Assembly: GCA_043228905.1 (NCBI GenBank)
Contig: JBHGNT010000016.1
Coordinates: 6,758,001-6,822,000, forward strand
Length of the DNA stretch: 64,000 bases
Source: Azolla caroliniana
Lineage: Eukaryota; Polypodiophyta
Reading direction: 5' to 3'
The position numbers and the translations under genes are program-made. The notes under the pieces were generated by a model that was given only the letters and a program-made list of their open reading frames with translations, was not told the DNA's origin and did not search any database. This document shows, in pieces, positions 13,046-24,730 of this stretch; within the stretch, counting starts at the first letter, position 1; each line of letters opens with the position of its first letter.

Positions 13046-14954
13046 GATTTTTTTTCAAGCGTAAAACTTAAGCTTCAAAAAGATAGGTTTCAATAAAATA
13101 TTTCTAAATTTTAAAAGCAAAACCGTTTAAACCGAAACGTAAAAACCTGAACAAAACCGACAATTCAACCAGTTAAACTCCGGTGCCAAATGTTAACTTC
13201 TATAGCAAGTAGCAACATATTCATACATGGAAATTCCACACTGACCAGTCAAAAGCATTGTTTAGGGTTGTTAAGGATTGATTCCAGAACAATATCGAAT
13301 TGGAAAGTACTCTTAAGAGAAAGGGGAAATAGCCACCAGAATGCATCTATGAATGAACAGGATTCTACCAACACAGGTGCATCTCCATATATAGTGTACC
13401 TTAATTTTATACATCATCGCAAGGGAGTCATGGTTTCTCGACCCGCAAAAACCTACATGATTTTCAAGTGTCTACACAATGCCCCTTAATTCACATTACA
13501 TTCTACAAGTTATAGTACACAAAACGGGAATTACATTAACATATCGACAATGACAAATTTGAGAATAGAAAACATTCTGCTCAAGCTCCGAACCCAATAC
13601 TCAGGCATATAACCTAACCACTCAACAACCTAAGTGAAACATGTCATAAACAATGTTGGAAACCAGCAACAAGTATATCTAGTCATCTTTCATATCTTGC
13701 ATTAACAAAATACCCCCACAGTTCCACGTAGACTGCCAAAACTCATGCAAACTGGTTCTACACATTTCAAGTAGACTTTCTCCTTGTTTAAGACTGTGAG
13801 CTTAACTTCCTGTCACGTACTTATGAAACAAAGATTCTATTTTATGTTTTACTAGTTAGCCGAATTTGTTTGTGTCTAATATTGTACAAAGTTCAGGATT
13901 AGATGTTTCCAAATTCTCCTATTGAACAGGAAAACTGATAATAACATAAACTTCACAACATTCAATCATGTCACGCAAAACTCATATTTATGAAAGAACG
14001 CAATCCGAGTCCCATCACATTTCATCAGTTTATATGAATTCCATTTTGAACGGCAATACCAGCACAGTTGATACTACTTACAAACAAAGTGAAATCATAG
14101 ATTATATATTTTGCACATTACCAATATGCATGATAAGACCTAGGTTGCTTGTTTTAACACATTACGATTCTCAATCATTTCAATTTCTGTAATAGTTGTC
14201 ATTTACCAAATCCAGATAATATTGCAAAGATAAAAGAAATACACTTACAAGTGACGGACATTTAGCTATTGTTTTTCAAATGTTCCCAAAACAACTGGGC
14301 CATTCAATGATCAAACTACAGACGGCTGTAGATTTCCAAGCATATACATCTTAAATGTTAACCTTTAATAGGTTAACAGTTTTAGCTTCTTTTCAGCAAT
14401 CTATTTACAGGCATGTAAGCTCTTCAATCCATGTTCGCTACAATATTTATCTCAAATCTGAATTGGCCACTCCAACAAGCCTTATGTTGAACTACCATTC
14501 AATCATCAAGGTGCGGTCAAGCTACATGCGTTCGAAAACAAATTGAACGAAATCGAAAATTAGCGTTCTCCATAAAACCTTACAACATATCTCTTCCTCC
14601 ACGCATTCCACCATCATGAAGCACAACGAGCAACAGAAATCAATCAACTGAGCCAGATCAAAATCCAACTGATAGACCAGTTTGTTTAGTTAAACCCACC
14701 AGTAGAGATAAAAGATCACCGACAAGTATTCCAGAAATCAATGTGTAGAACTAGTAGCTACTTGGTATGCACAACTAATTACATTCATGCACACATGAAG
14801 ATTATAGAAGACCAAGCGCCCATCAGTGTAACTATGACAATATGAAATAATCCATCATCCACTCCAAAGAGTGTTTAGTCTTTCTCGAAAATTAATCGTC
14901 ATTTGGGGCTGTTCTCTTAAGCTACTAAATCACAGTCGGGGCTACAAGCCACAA

Positions 14955-15299
14955 TCACAACACTGGACTTAAGGTCAAATTAATTCGAACATCTATGGCA
15001 TTTGCAGGCCTCACATTACTTAGTACAGTCGACACTGCTACTCCTAGAGTCTTAACTAAAGTGGAAAGCCCAAAACCTTCATACACTAATTCTCGGACAC
15101 ACAGATCAAAACGTTTGCGACTGAATATTGTCTCCTTTGCATCATCCATTTCAGTATCTCGCGTTAGGACCTTCTTCTCCGATTCCCAATAACTATGCAG
15201 GTTTCCACAACACTTAGGAATGTCAGACAGAAGGCATTCACCTCCAGTATCGAATAGGTTTTCACAGTTTCCTTTCAAAGGCAGATTATTGCGCTGCTA
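14955..15299 (-). other. Possible exon of an unresolved minus-strand transcript
   Basis: A minus-strand frame runs from an acceptor-like CTACTCTAG at about 15300 to a stop at 14955, roughly 110 codons, with an internal Met giving 64 residues (MDDAKETIF...). The downstream part has an amphipathic or hydrophobic stretch around GFGLSTLVKTLGVAVS. A further acceptor/donor pair at about 15489-15424 encloses a segment with stops in all three frames, so if this unit is transcribed it has non-coding exons. No family recognised. It could be a long non-coding RNA, a small membrane protein or chance. Confidence 0.25.
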
Positions 15300-15899
15300 G
15301 AGTAGCAACTGGAAATGTTGCGCCGTGGATTGGGCAAATACCTTAAACAGAATAATCAAATCAAGGCAGCTCACCTTACGACACAAATATTAACTTTACC
15401 TGCACCAAATGGATCAGTGAGAGAGATCAATGGGAAAATTCACCCTCCAGTACTTCTTGAGAGTACTGATCTGATACAGGAAAACATAGCAAAGTACACA
15501 ACAAGACTATCATATGTAGGGGAAAAAAGATAAATTGAAGTAGTTAGCCCCCACATACTTGATAATAATCCTAGGTTCACCGGAAACGACAATTGAAACG
15601 ACACAGACATGGCACTATGGAACGAACAGAATTAAAGACCCTAAACAGAAGAAAGTGCAAATCATTAGATCTCACCACCGTTCGCAGAAATCATCCTATA
15701 GATCTTAAAATTCGGGTGAAAGAAGAACACGTATAGAACAAATTCACTACACCTCCTCCAAATAAGGGATGTTCAGCATGTGGAAAACAGAGAGGAGATG
15801 CAATGGTCAGTGAGCTTCAGTCTGCAGATGAAGAGTTATCGGCACAGTGTTAAAATTAACTACTACGTCCCGAAAGATGGTTTATTTTATGCAGTATTT

Positions 15900-16170
15900 A
15901 TCTCATCATTAGCCCACCAAGCAAGGAAGAAAGGCAAGCACCTGTCTCTCACTCTCTCTCTTTCTCTCTGAGTGTCTGCATACTCAGGTATATAAAGCCC
16001 ATACCCAGCTTCAGAATTATATTTGTTTATGGAAGATCTAGGGTTAGGGTTTCCGATATATTTGTTCTTTATGTGTTCACACTGCTACATTTCCTTTTTC
16101 AAGTAGACCTAGGGTTAGGGTTTCTGATACATATGTTCTTTATGTGTTCACACTGCTGATGGGCCAAAAA
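15900..16170 (-). promoter_or_regulatory. Duplicated telo-box region with site II-like motifs
   Basis: A segment of about 60 bp is present twice, at about 16032-16090 and 16103-16161 (offset 71 bp). Each copy contains AGGGTTAGGGTTT, which on the minus strand is the telo-box AAACCCTAA. TGGGCT-type (site II) motifs occur nearby on the minus strand at about 15910 and as GGGCC at about 16160. In plants this combination marks promoters of ribosomal and growth genes. It could drive the unresolved minus-strand unit at 15.0-15.9 kb. A TATATAAAG on the plus strand at about 15989 leaves the direction open. Confidence 0.4.
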
Positions 16171-16301
16171 CCTAAAAACAAAGCTCATACCAACAACTCC
16201 CATGGACACCATGTCCAAGACCACATCACACACTCACAACATAAGAGAGTTGACAAGCTTGAAAGCCAGAGAGAGAGAGAGAGAGCACTTGGCAAACATA
16301 C

Positions 16302-16560
16302 GTGGATGGAAGAAAGGTTATAAAAGTATGGGGTTTTCATAAGCCCATTACCTGGTGGTTTCATGTGATCAAGGCAAGTTCATGTTCTCGTTTGATGTTG
16401 CGAGCTAAGGTATTCATTTGGATAGTTATGGTGAGAAGTCTACAATTGGGGGATGCATTAAACAAAAGAAACATTGCTATATGTATCTTTCTTCATCATT
16501 TTGGTGCTCCAAGGAGGGTAAAATGTTTCTATATCAATAGATGGGCTTGTTTGTAGCCAA
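16302..16560 (+). mobile_element. LINE fragment (zf-RVT region remnant)
   Basis: The translated segment includes RAKVFIWIVMVRSLQLGDAL followed by NKRNIAICIF. This resembles the tryptophan/leucine-rich segment before the CxxC zinc motif at the C-terminus of plant LINE ORF2. The same DNA family recurs at 43.0-43.3 kb. It is truncated at both ends and not functional. Confidence 0.55.
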
Positions 16561-16746
16561 TGTAGCTTTTCAATTTGCTTTAGGTGGGGATGGGGTTCAA
16601 GATGCGGGAGCTTCCTTGGGCACCTTTGAACATCATGTAGTATCGATAGAGAATATGACGGTTATGAAGAGACTTCCTTTATTTGTGGCCATTTTCTATG
16701 GAAGAGCAAGGGATTGGTATGGTCCTTGCAACCTAACCAACAAGTA
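16541..16746 (+). mobile_element. Possible retrotransposon gag-like fragment
   Basis: A 68-codon frame contains LPLFVAIFYGRARDWYGP, reminiscent of the GxAxxWY signature of Ty3-type gag proteins. The match is a single short motif, so this is weak. Confidence 0.25.
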
Positions 16747-17154
16747 AATTACTAATTGTTGGTGCAACAATTTTAAGCAAAGTAATATTATTTGATATCA
16801 TAATGCAACGAAAGTCTGGGAGGAACTTTCACTTACGAATGTCCTCAATAATAGACTATATCGATTAGGAGAGGGAATTTATTGACCTTTGGACTACATG
16901 AATTCGATTGCGTGGTGGAATAGAGGATGAATGGTTTAAGATGACTCGCTTCAAAGCATGATTAAGTCTACACTTTTCTACCTTTGAAAAACGCCCCTAA
17001 CTTTACCCATTCAATTTCCTTCCTTCTTTGATTGTTATGATACTTAAACTTTATTCTTGGACATCCTAGCATCCAACATATTTGCAACAATATTATCTTT
17101 TGAACAAAAACTAACTTCACAAATATATGTATTAGGACCATGGAGATATAGTAT

Positions 17155-17410
17155 GTCTCACAATCAATGTTTAAGCAAGGATGCCTATCAACACTTGTAT
17201 TCTTTGGCCTTTACATAGAGAAGCTTTAAACATATATTGAAGGAGGAGTTTGACAAAGCTTTGTATGAATTATGATACTTGTTTTGCTTTATGCCAACGA
17301 TGTTGCACCCTCCACGTTTTGTACTTGCACATTTCTGTCCCATCTTCTCTGCAAATAGTAGGATTTGGACAAAAGCATTATCATTAAGCCTCAAAGGAGT
17401 ACTTGATTAG
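17155..17410 (+). mobile_element. Degraded LINE reverse transcriptase fragment
   Basis: Translation across frames gives QSMFKQGCLSTLVFFGLYIE, then about 100 bases later LYANDV. These match the QGCPLSPxLFxLYI and YADD blocks of LINE reverse transcriptase, the second with Asp changed to Asn. Stops and frame changes break the sequence. Confidence 0.6.
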
Positions 17411-17490
17411 GCTCTTGATTGTATGCATACAAACGACCTACCCACACTTTGACAAGGTGGAAGCATTCCTCCAAAGTGAATGAAAGCGAT

Positions 17491-17936
17491 AATGGTTGAG
17501 CATAGTAAGGCTATCAAATCCCAACTACCAACATATAGGGATGGGACATTATCAGACCCCACTTTTGTGAGGCATAGCAAAGGAAGGCCATCAACTTTAA
17601 TGTTGGAGACTCTTGATTCCCGAAGCGCAAATTTAGTGTACTTGAGACCATGCAGTCAATGGGGATATGGAGATGATTTCTCTCATCTTCTTTCGTTATC
17701 CGGGTTTTGTCATAATGGTTGAGCATAGTAAGGCTATCAAATCCCAACTACCAACATACAGGGATGGGACATTATCAGACCCCACTTTTGTGAGGCATAG
17801 CAAAGGAAGGCCATCAACTTTAATGTTGGAGACTCTTGATTCCCGAAGCGCAAATTTAGTGTACTTGAGACCATGCAGTCAATGGGGATATGGAGATGAT
17901 TTCTCTTGTCTTCTTTCGTTATCCGGGTTTTGTCAT
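17491..17936. repeat. Near-perfect tandem duplication, 223-bp unit x2
   Basis: Units begin AATGGTTGAGCATAGTAAGG at 17491 and 17714. They differ at only a few positions, for example ATATAGGG against ATACAGGG, so the duplication is recent. Each unit is open in one frame but resembles no family I know. It lies about 300 bp upstream of the gene starting at 18243. Confidence 0.92.
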
Positions 17937-18242
17937 ATCCATTCCTAGAACGAGCAATAAGATGTTAAAAGAGCCACATTGGTTGGTCTTTTATATGTTG
18001 TATCGAGAGACATGGGCAAACTTCTCCTTCGTCGTTGTCTCCGTAAACCCGAACATATCTACGAGAAAAAGTCTGGCTCCGCCCAAGTGTGAAACCAAAC
18101 TCCTTTGAAGTTCCGTAAGGAAATACGTACAGAGCTTGATTCAGCTACAGTTGCGGAAACAACTATAGCGAGGTTCCATCGCTCCCTTCTTTCTGATCAT
18201 CATCATCATCATCAGATCATCGTCCATCCCTCTTCTTTGATC

Positions 18243-21200
18243 ATGAAGCCATGGAAACCTAGTACTAATTCGAAGCCTTCGAATACTAGTATTTCTTCCA
18301 AAACTCATCCCAGCACCACATCCAATTCTTCGTCAAAACCTTCTCCTGCGAAGAATATTAACAATGAAAAGAAAACAAGTCATGGTGAAGATAGAAAGGT
18401 ATGGCCTTTCTTTCAGTCTTTTCCTCTTCTGATGTGGCATTATATAAAATGAAAACTAGATTGTTTTTGTTTGTGCATTACTCGTGAATTGTTGTTAAAC
18501 TGAATATTGACCTAAAATTTATGTATGACTTAATTCGATGTGGAATTTATAGATATAACTGGAGTTCGATGCCTATGCATGTAACTGTAAATGGAATATG
18601 AAGCTTACATTTCATGTCTGGCTTAGTGGAATTTGTTGGAAGCGGTTGATTTACAAAGCCTTTGTAAATGGAAATTGTTGTTGTCAAATAGATAAAGTCT
18701 AATGTGTGTTCGATAATTAATGTTGGTCGCAGTTAATAGATGAAGCTTATCACGTTTACTTTGAAACATTAACCGTTGTTATAGATGGATAGAAGTTAGT
18801 CATGTTCATGTATATAATTAATGTTGGTCGCAGTTAATAGATGAAGCTTATCACGTTTACTTTGAAACATTAACCGTTGTTATAGATGGATAGAAGTTAG
18901 TCATGTTCATGTATATAATTAATGTTGGTCGCAGTTAATAGATGAAGCTTATCACGTTTACTTTGAAACATTACCCGTTGTTATAGATGGATAGAAGTTA
19001 GTCATGTTCATGTATATAATTAGTTGTTGCTGTCAAATAGATGAAGCTTAATCATGTTTATGTATATTATAATTGTTGTTAATGGATGAAGCTTAATCAT
19101 AACTGATTGTCATCAAGTGGATGATGTGGAATCATCTTTGTGAATGTAACTGATTATTTCCAAATGGATGAAGCTTATCATATGTTTATGAATAAAATAT
19201 CTGGATGGATCAAATCACCTAGCTTTATGAATGATAACTGTTGTGAATTGTTGGAAGGTAATCATGTTTATGAACTTGTTACAAATGGATTCAACTTACG
19301 GATATTAGTTGTTGGATGAATCTAGTCATGTAACTCAGAACGTTGCGTGTGGTAGATGGATGAATCTATTCATGTAACTACAAATGTTAATTGTTGTTAA
19401 TTGATGAACCTAGTCATGGAACTTACAAATGCCTCCTGTCGTTAATGGATGAATGCAGTCACGTTGATTCGGAATGTTAACTGTGTCCTTAATGGATGAA
19501 TCTAAACATTTTACTTATGAATGTTAATTCTTGTTGTTGATGCTGGATATACCTAATCGGTGTTTCTTTACGAGTGTTGTTTGTTATTAACATACAGTCT
19601 CTCTCTTGTCATATGTATAGCAAGCCAAATCAGCTCATACATCGACCCCTTCTTCCCCAAGTAGCGATCAAAAAATAACGTCAGGAAAGGAAACACCTTC
19701 CCCAAACAGTGATGAAAAGATAATATCAGGAAAAGAGTTGCCATCTTCTCCAAGCAGTGACCAAAAGATCATGCCAGGAAAAGAAACGCCTTCTTCTCCA
19801 AAGAGTGATCAAATGATGAGTAGAGGAAAATTTGATGCAGAGAACTTAGCAGCTGAGGAAAGCAATCTCGTAGAATCAGAACTGGAACAAGAGAAAAGCA
19901 TAAATTCTGGCGAGGCTATTGAAACAGAGAAAGGCAATATATCTGAAAGAATTACATCAGTGGATGATAATATGACACTGGATGGAAGGAAGGATTTGAT
20001 GGCAGGATCAGAAAAAGATAATTCGTTACAGATTAAAACTTCAGGAGGTTTGAGAATGAAAAATCTTCTTAATAACAACCGGGCGAGAGACTTAGCTTCG
20101 TCTGAAACTGGATGTGATGAACAGGTGAGTTTTCACTCTTCCTTTGTTGCGATTAGTCCAATGAAAATAATGACCTTATGCGAATTTTTTATTTATTTTG
20201 AGCCTTACTTGAGGAAACATATATTGAATACAAATATGCTTATGGACAATAATAATAGATGGAAAGTAAAGCTTTGAAGCAGACGAGCAGATCACTTGAT
20301 ATGCTTATTACGGAGCATATTCTTCATAGCGAGCAAGAAGGCTTTCTGTTTTCTAAGGTGATATTTAGCATCTAATTCTTTAATCTTAATTTTCGTAACT
20401 CTGCAAAACCAAAATTTCCTCTCCTGAAGGTTTTCGAGTCTTCACTAAGGTAATTAACATCTACTTATCTGCTTTGCAATTTTTTAATTCTTCTCAGTAT
20501 GACGGCTCGTTTTCTGAGGTTTCTTGTCAAATAAAAGAGCATTAAAATTCCAAAATTGATTCTAGTGGAGTCTTTACAGACCGTCTCTAGAACATTGTTT
20601 TCCTTCACCTCTATGCAAACACAAATGTTTAGAAAATTTTACACCTCTTGATAGATTATAAGAAGTTTTCCCTTCATCTGTATTCATAATAGAGTGAAGA
20701 AATTCAATAAACCTTGTGGTCAATCAGTGAAGAAATTTTACATCTCTTGATCTATTTTCACTATCGGAGGTAATGCTTGTAGAATTTCTGAAGCAATCAG
20801 TAACAAATGGATATCACTTCGGTAGTAAGAAAATTTCTTTGCTTTAGCTCTATGCTAATGATGGAATTTAAATTAATGCTAATTTCTACTCTAAAAATAG
20901 AATACCGATTGAAGGAACCAAAAGAAAACATCCTAAATAAGAGTGGAAATGGATCTACATTTTCTGTAACTATGGAGAGAGAGTATGTAATGATCTAACT
21001 GTAGGAAGCTTTCTTTCCTTACACGTAAATACTGTAGTTTCTCATAATAGAAAACTCTGGAATGAGAGTTAAATAGAGAACTGTCGAAAGAACAGGCTGT
21101 TAGAAGCTTCTTGAATGCACATAAATGTCAGCTTCAACTTTCATCAGTTATAATAGAGTGAATAAACTGAAAGGAGAAGAAAAAACTTCCGATATGTGAG

Positions 21201-21820
21201 GATGAATGGAGATACATTTTTTGTAATTAGGTATTGAAAGAATCTTTCTGAAAAAACTGATTTCCTTCCAACCTTTGAGTAATGTTAACATCAGGGCATA
21301 AATGCTCACTACCCTCTTTATCTTTCTTTTTTTCTGTTATATGCAGGGAGAGCAACTGGTATTGAAAGGAGGTTCAGATTGCAACTCAGAAGAAATCTTG
21401 CAAAAAGCAGAAGATCATTATAATACATTACAAACTGATAAACAAGATATATCAAGAAATTTGAATAATATTCATATTCCTCTGGAAGCAGCTGTTGTGA
21501 AACTACCTTCAGATAATAATGTGAAAGCACACCAGGCCACCTCTATATTACCTTATCATAAACCTACAGATTTCATGGAACCTTTGATAGCCAAGGATAA
21601 ACCTTCACACAAATTAGAATCTTCCAGGGGAAATCATCCAAACAAAGACTCGTCACGTAAATATCCCTCTTTTTGGTCGGATTTATTGGCCATATTACGG
21701 AACCTCTACACGGGGCGAGCTTTTCTTCTTTCTTCAATGGTGCTTCCAACTGTTTGCATGATTTGGTTCATCTGTGCAGGTGTTAATCTTGATGGTAGCT
21801 TTTACCTTCCCCCAACATAA
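18243..21820 (+). CDS. Unrecognised 410-residue protein with 19-aa repeats and C-terminal hydrophobic segment
   Basis: Four exons with canonical GT-AG borders, all in phase 0: 18243-18398, 19621-20124, 20259-20357 and 21347-21820 (stop). The consistent phases are the main support. Exon 1 is Ser/Thr/Lys/Pro-rich. Exon 2 opens with four copies of a repeat of about 19 residues of the form TPSSPSSDQKIxxGKE, then turns acidic. Exon 3 (MESKALKQTSRSLDMLITEH...) looks helical. Exon 4 ends with a hydrophobic stretch (AFLLSSMVLPTVCMIWFICAG, about residues 378-398) and a short polar tail, as in a tail-anchored membrane protein. An in-frame donor-like CAG/GT at 21779/21780 could add another exon, but I found none downstream. 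The exon 3 acceptor has a weak pyrimidine tract. Function unknown; no domain recognised. Confidence 0.65.
18590..19560. repeat. Intron-1 repeat field with a 101-bp x3 array
   Basis: Inside intron 1 of the gene at 18243, a 101-bp unit beginning ATGTTGGTCGCAGTTAATAG repeats at 18720, 18821 and 18922 almost without change. To about 19560 the rest of the intron is made of degenerate copies of a shorter motif, roughly GTTAATGGATGAAKCTTAATC. The 101-bp unit therefore looks like a higher-order amplification of an older minisatellite. Confidence 0.9.
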
Positions 21821-23501
21821 GTATATATTCTTAGGTGCTTAACATACATATATGATAAGATTACTTCAAAGTTCAAACTATCCAAGTGCCACCTTTCCAA
21901 TATGCTTCTTTATATACAATAATACATACATACATACAATATGCTTCTTTATATACATACATACATACATACATACATACGTTTCCTTTAAACTATCCAA
22001 ATACTAATTTCCCGATATACGCTCGTTAATTATACTTACCTTCCCAAAATACTCTCGTTGCATATACATATGTAGTAAATATATATACTAAGTTTTCTCA
22101 AATCTAAAGTTCATGCATATCCATTCATGATCTTTCGTTAAACTATCCTATAGCAAAGTAGTACCTTCCAACTCTCATGCATACATTAGATTTCTTTTAA
22201 ACTATCCCCAAATTACCACTTTTTTTTTCCAAAAAACCCAATTACCACTTTTTCAACATACTTCCATGCACATGTATACATCCATAAACCTACTTTAAAC
22301 TATCCAAGTATATAATAGGTTTGACACATTGTTATTTTTTGGTGCCCATGGCTCAGACTTAAGTCATTCATAAGCAATAATCACATTGCAAGAGCCAAAG
22401 TCAATAATAACTGTAATTGTATTGAAACTTAACATTGCTATGTACGTAAAAATCAGTTTTTGAGTGATTGATCTTTTCAATAGGTTCTATTTTTCACCAA
22501 AATCAACATTTGTCCACATTGTGTTAGAGCCAAGACTTGGTGACTCATGAACTATGTACATAGAAATCAATTTTGAGCGATTGATACTTTCAATAGGATC
22601 TATGTTTAATAGTCTTTGGTCAAGTTAACATAAATCTCGTAAATGAGTAGTGAATTTGAGGTTTATAGAGTTTAGGGGTTGTGTTAGAGGATACGTTCTA
22701 CCCTAAACAATTTCTCATATTCGAAGTAAATAGATTTTCTCATAAACCTTGTCAATGGTGACTTTTGAATTTGAATGGCGTATTGCAAAGCTTAAAACTT
22801 ATTTTGAAGAAATTGCAAATGGCTGAAATTATACTTTTACTGAAATTCGAAATCGACATTCATCTATTTGAAGGCCCAACAACACTCCTTATACACGGCT
22901 CATATTAGGAAAGCATTGTATATAAAAAAAAACCTTTTTGTTCTATGCATTCTATTTATTTTAGGAGGAAAACATCACACTTTAGGTATCCTACGTGAAG
23001 AAGCCATAAAGTTCTTGATTGGAGCATAAGTAATCTTTGATTGGTTTGCTAATCAGGTTATGTGGCACATGAGTCAAAGCAATTAGAGTAAAAGATACAA
23101 AAAGAATTTATTGATAGTCATTTACCTTCAATGCTATTTATACTAATAAGCAGCTTTTGAACTTAGAGTACATGTTACAACCAAGGAAAGGCTTTGAGAA
23201 TATCTAACTAGATCATGCCATGTAGAATTGTTAGGTATCTATTGGATATTTCACATCTAATGTTCGAGTCTTGGGATACTCTCACCATCCCTTGTAGCTC
23301 GTAGAAATAGACCTAAGAGAGGGAGAAAGAGTTAAGATTAACATTGTAAATAGAGTATAAATGTAACTTGTACAAACCTTTATACCATCTCAAGAGTGAA
23401 ATACTTTAGTTAAATGAGTAGGAAGTATAAAGGTAAAATTATAAACCTTTTACAAGGGTTCTTTCTTATTCTAACAAATACCCTAAAGCAAAAATTTAAG
23501 C

Positions 23502-23543
<42 letters not shown>

Positions 23544-24730
23544 AGACTTATATATAAGTTAAGAGCTTAATCTTGTATCTTCCCTATTTATATTTAAGTG
23601 TGGATTAATTGGAACAACATCATGTTGGTGATTTCCTATCATGTTGCTAGTTTATCGAGGAATTGACTGTGATAAAGTCTCTTAGAGTTTAAGTGTCTAA
23701 TTAATCTTGTGTTAGTGATTAAGTTGTGATTGAGGGTAGAGCTTGTTTTACTAGTTGGTGTTAATTGCTCCAAGGTGATTGACAACCACTCTCACTTTTC
23801 TTGTCCACAAAAAGGTGGATGCTGGATGTTCCCTATATTGACCTTGAGATATGGTTCTCAAGAAGAACACCAAGCAAGAAATAAAAACAATGAAGATATT
23901 GAAAATTGATATATGTTCAGTGCATTATTGAGAATTGAAACCTTCCTTTAAAGCTAGTGGTGAGCTTTTTGTAAGAGCCCACAATGTTTATGCAAAGGAG
24001 GTGAGGAAGAACCATCTCCTACAATTAATCACAAGATTTTAATTGCTCGTGTTTGTTTTGCGAACATTTTTATTTTAAAACCTGCAATTTATGTTGAAAA
24101 CTCATGGTTAGCAAATTTTATGTTAATCTTTTATTTGTTTTCTATTGCTGATTGATAACTAGTATTTCATCCATTCCTGATGTGATTCAGAATCCTCAAA
24201 TTTGGATTGTTAAAAGTACTTTGCACCTTTGATTAAATTACAATCACAATGCCATTGCCCGTCTGGAACTATGGACTTACACTTCTATACAAGATTCTTC
24301 CCAAACAGCAAAAGTTCTTGGCATCTTTTATGCATTGAATTAAATTACAATTAAAATGCACGGTGTGGGTCAGGTTGAGGTCCATCAAAGATGCGAAAAG
24401 TACCTCGACTATTTGAATTTAATGCTTTACTATGCAAATCGAAGTGCAAAGCCATAAAGTAAAGGTAACACCATATCATATATCAAGAAGTATCAAGGCC
24501 ATATGACTCGTACCACTACGTGCCAAATAAGAGATTACAAGGATATTACATAAAAAAAAAGAAACGGGATTAAGAAATATCTACATACATAGGAGCTTTG
24601 GTTGTTCTGTATGTACAAGGCTAAAACACATACATATATACACACACATTCTGTTGCCAAGATATGATTAAAAAAGAGGAACCCAAAAACCGAAAAAGAC
24701 ATTCCCTATGTTTTGGTAGCAAGGAGCACT
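21821..24730. other. Intergenic, no gene supported
   Basis: No frame over about 60 codons with coding character. (ATAC)n lies at about 21925-21980 and (TC)n at about 23508-23541. Nothing else is recognisable. Confidence 0.6.

Noticed and set aside
15128-15278. MICOS Mic10-like small membrane protein on the minus strand
   Set aside because: A hydrophobic GFG-containing stretch suggested it, but the second glycine-rich helix and the conserved N-terminal Cys/Asp context are not there.
16037-16123. Interstitial telomere array
   Set aside because: Only two AGGGTTAGGGTTT motifs in a duplicated segment; better explained as telo-box promoter elements.
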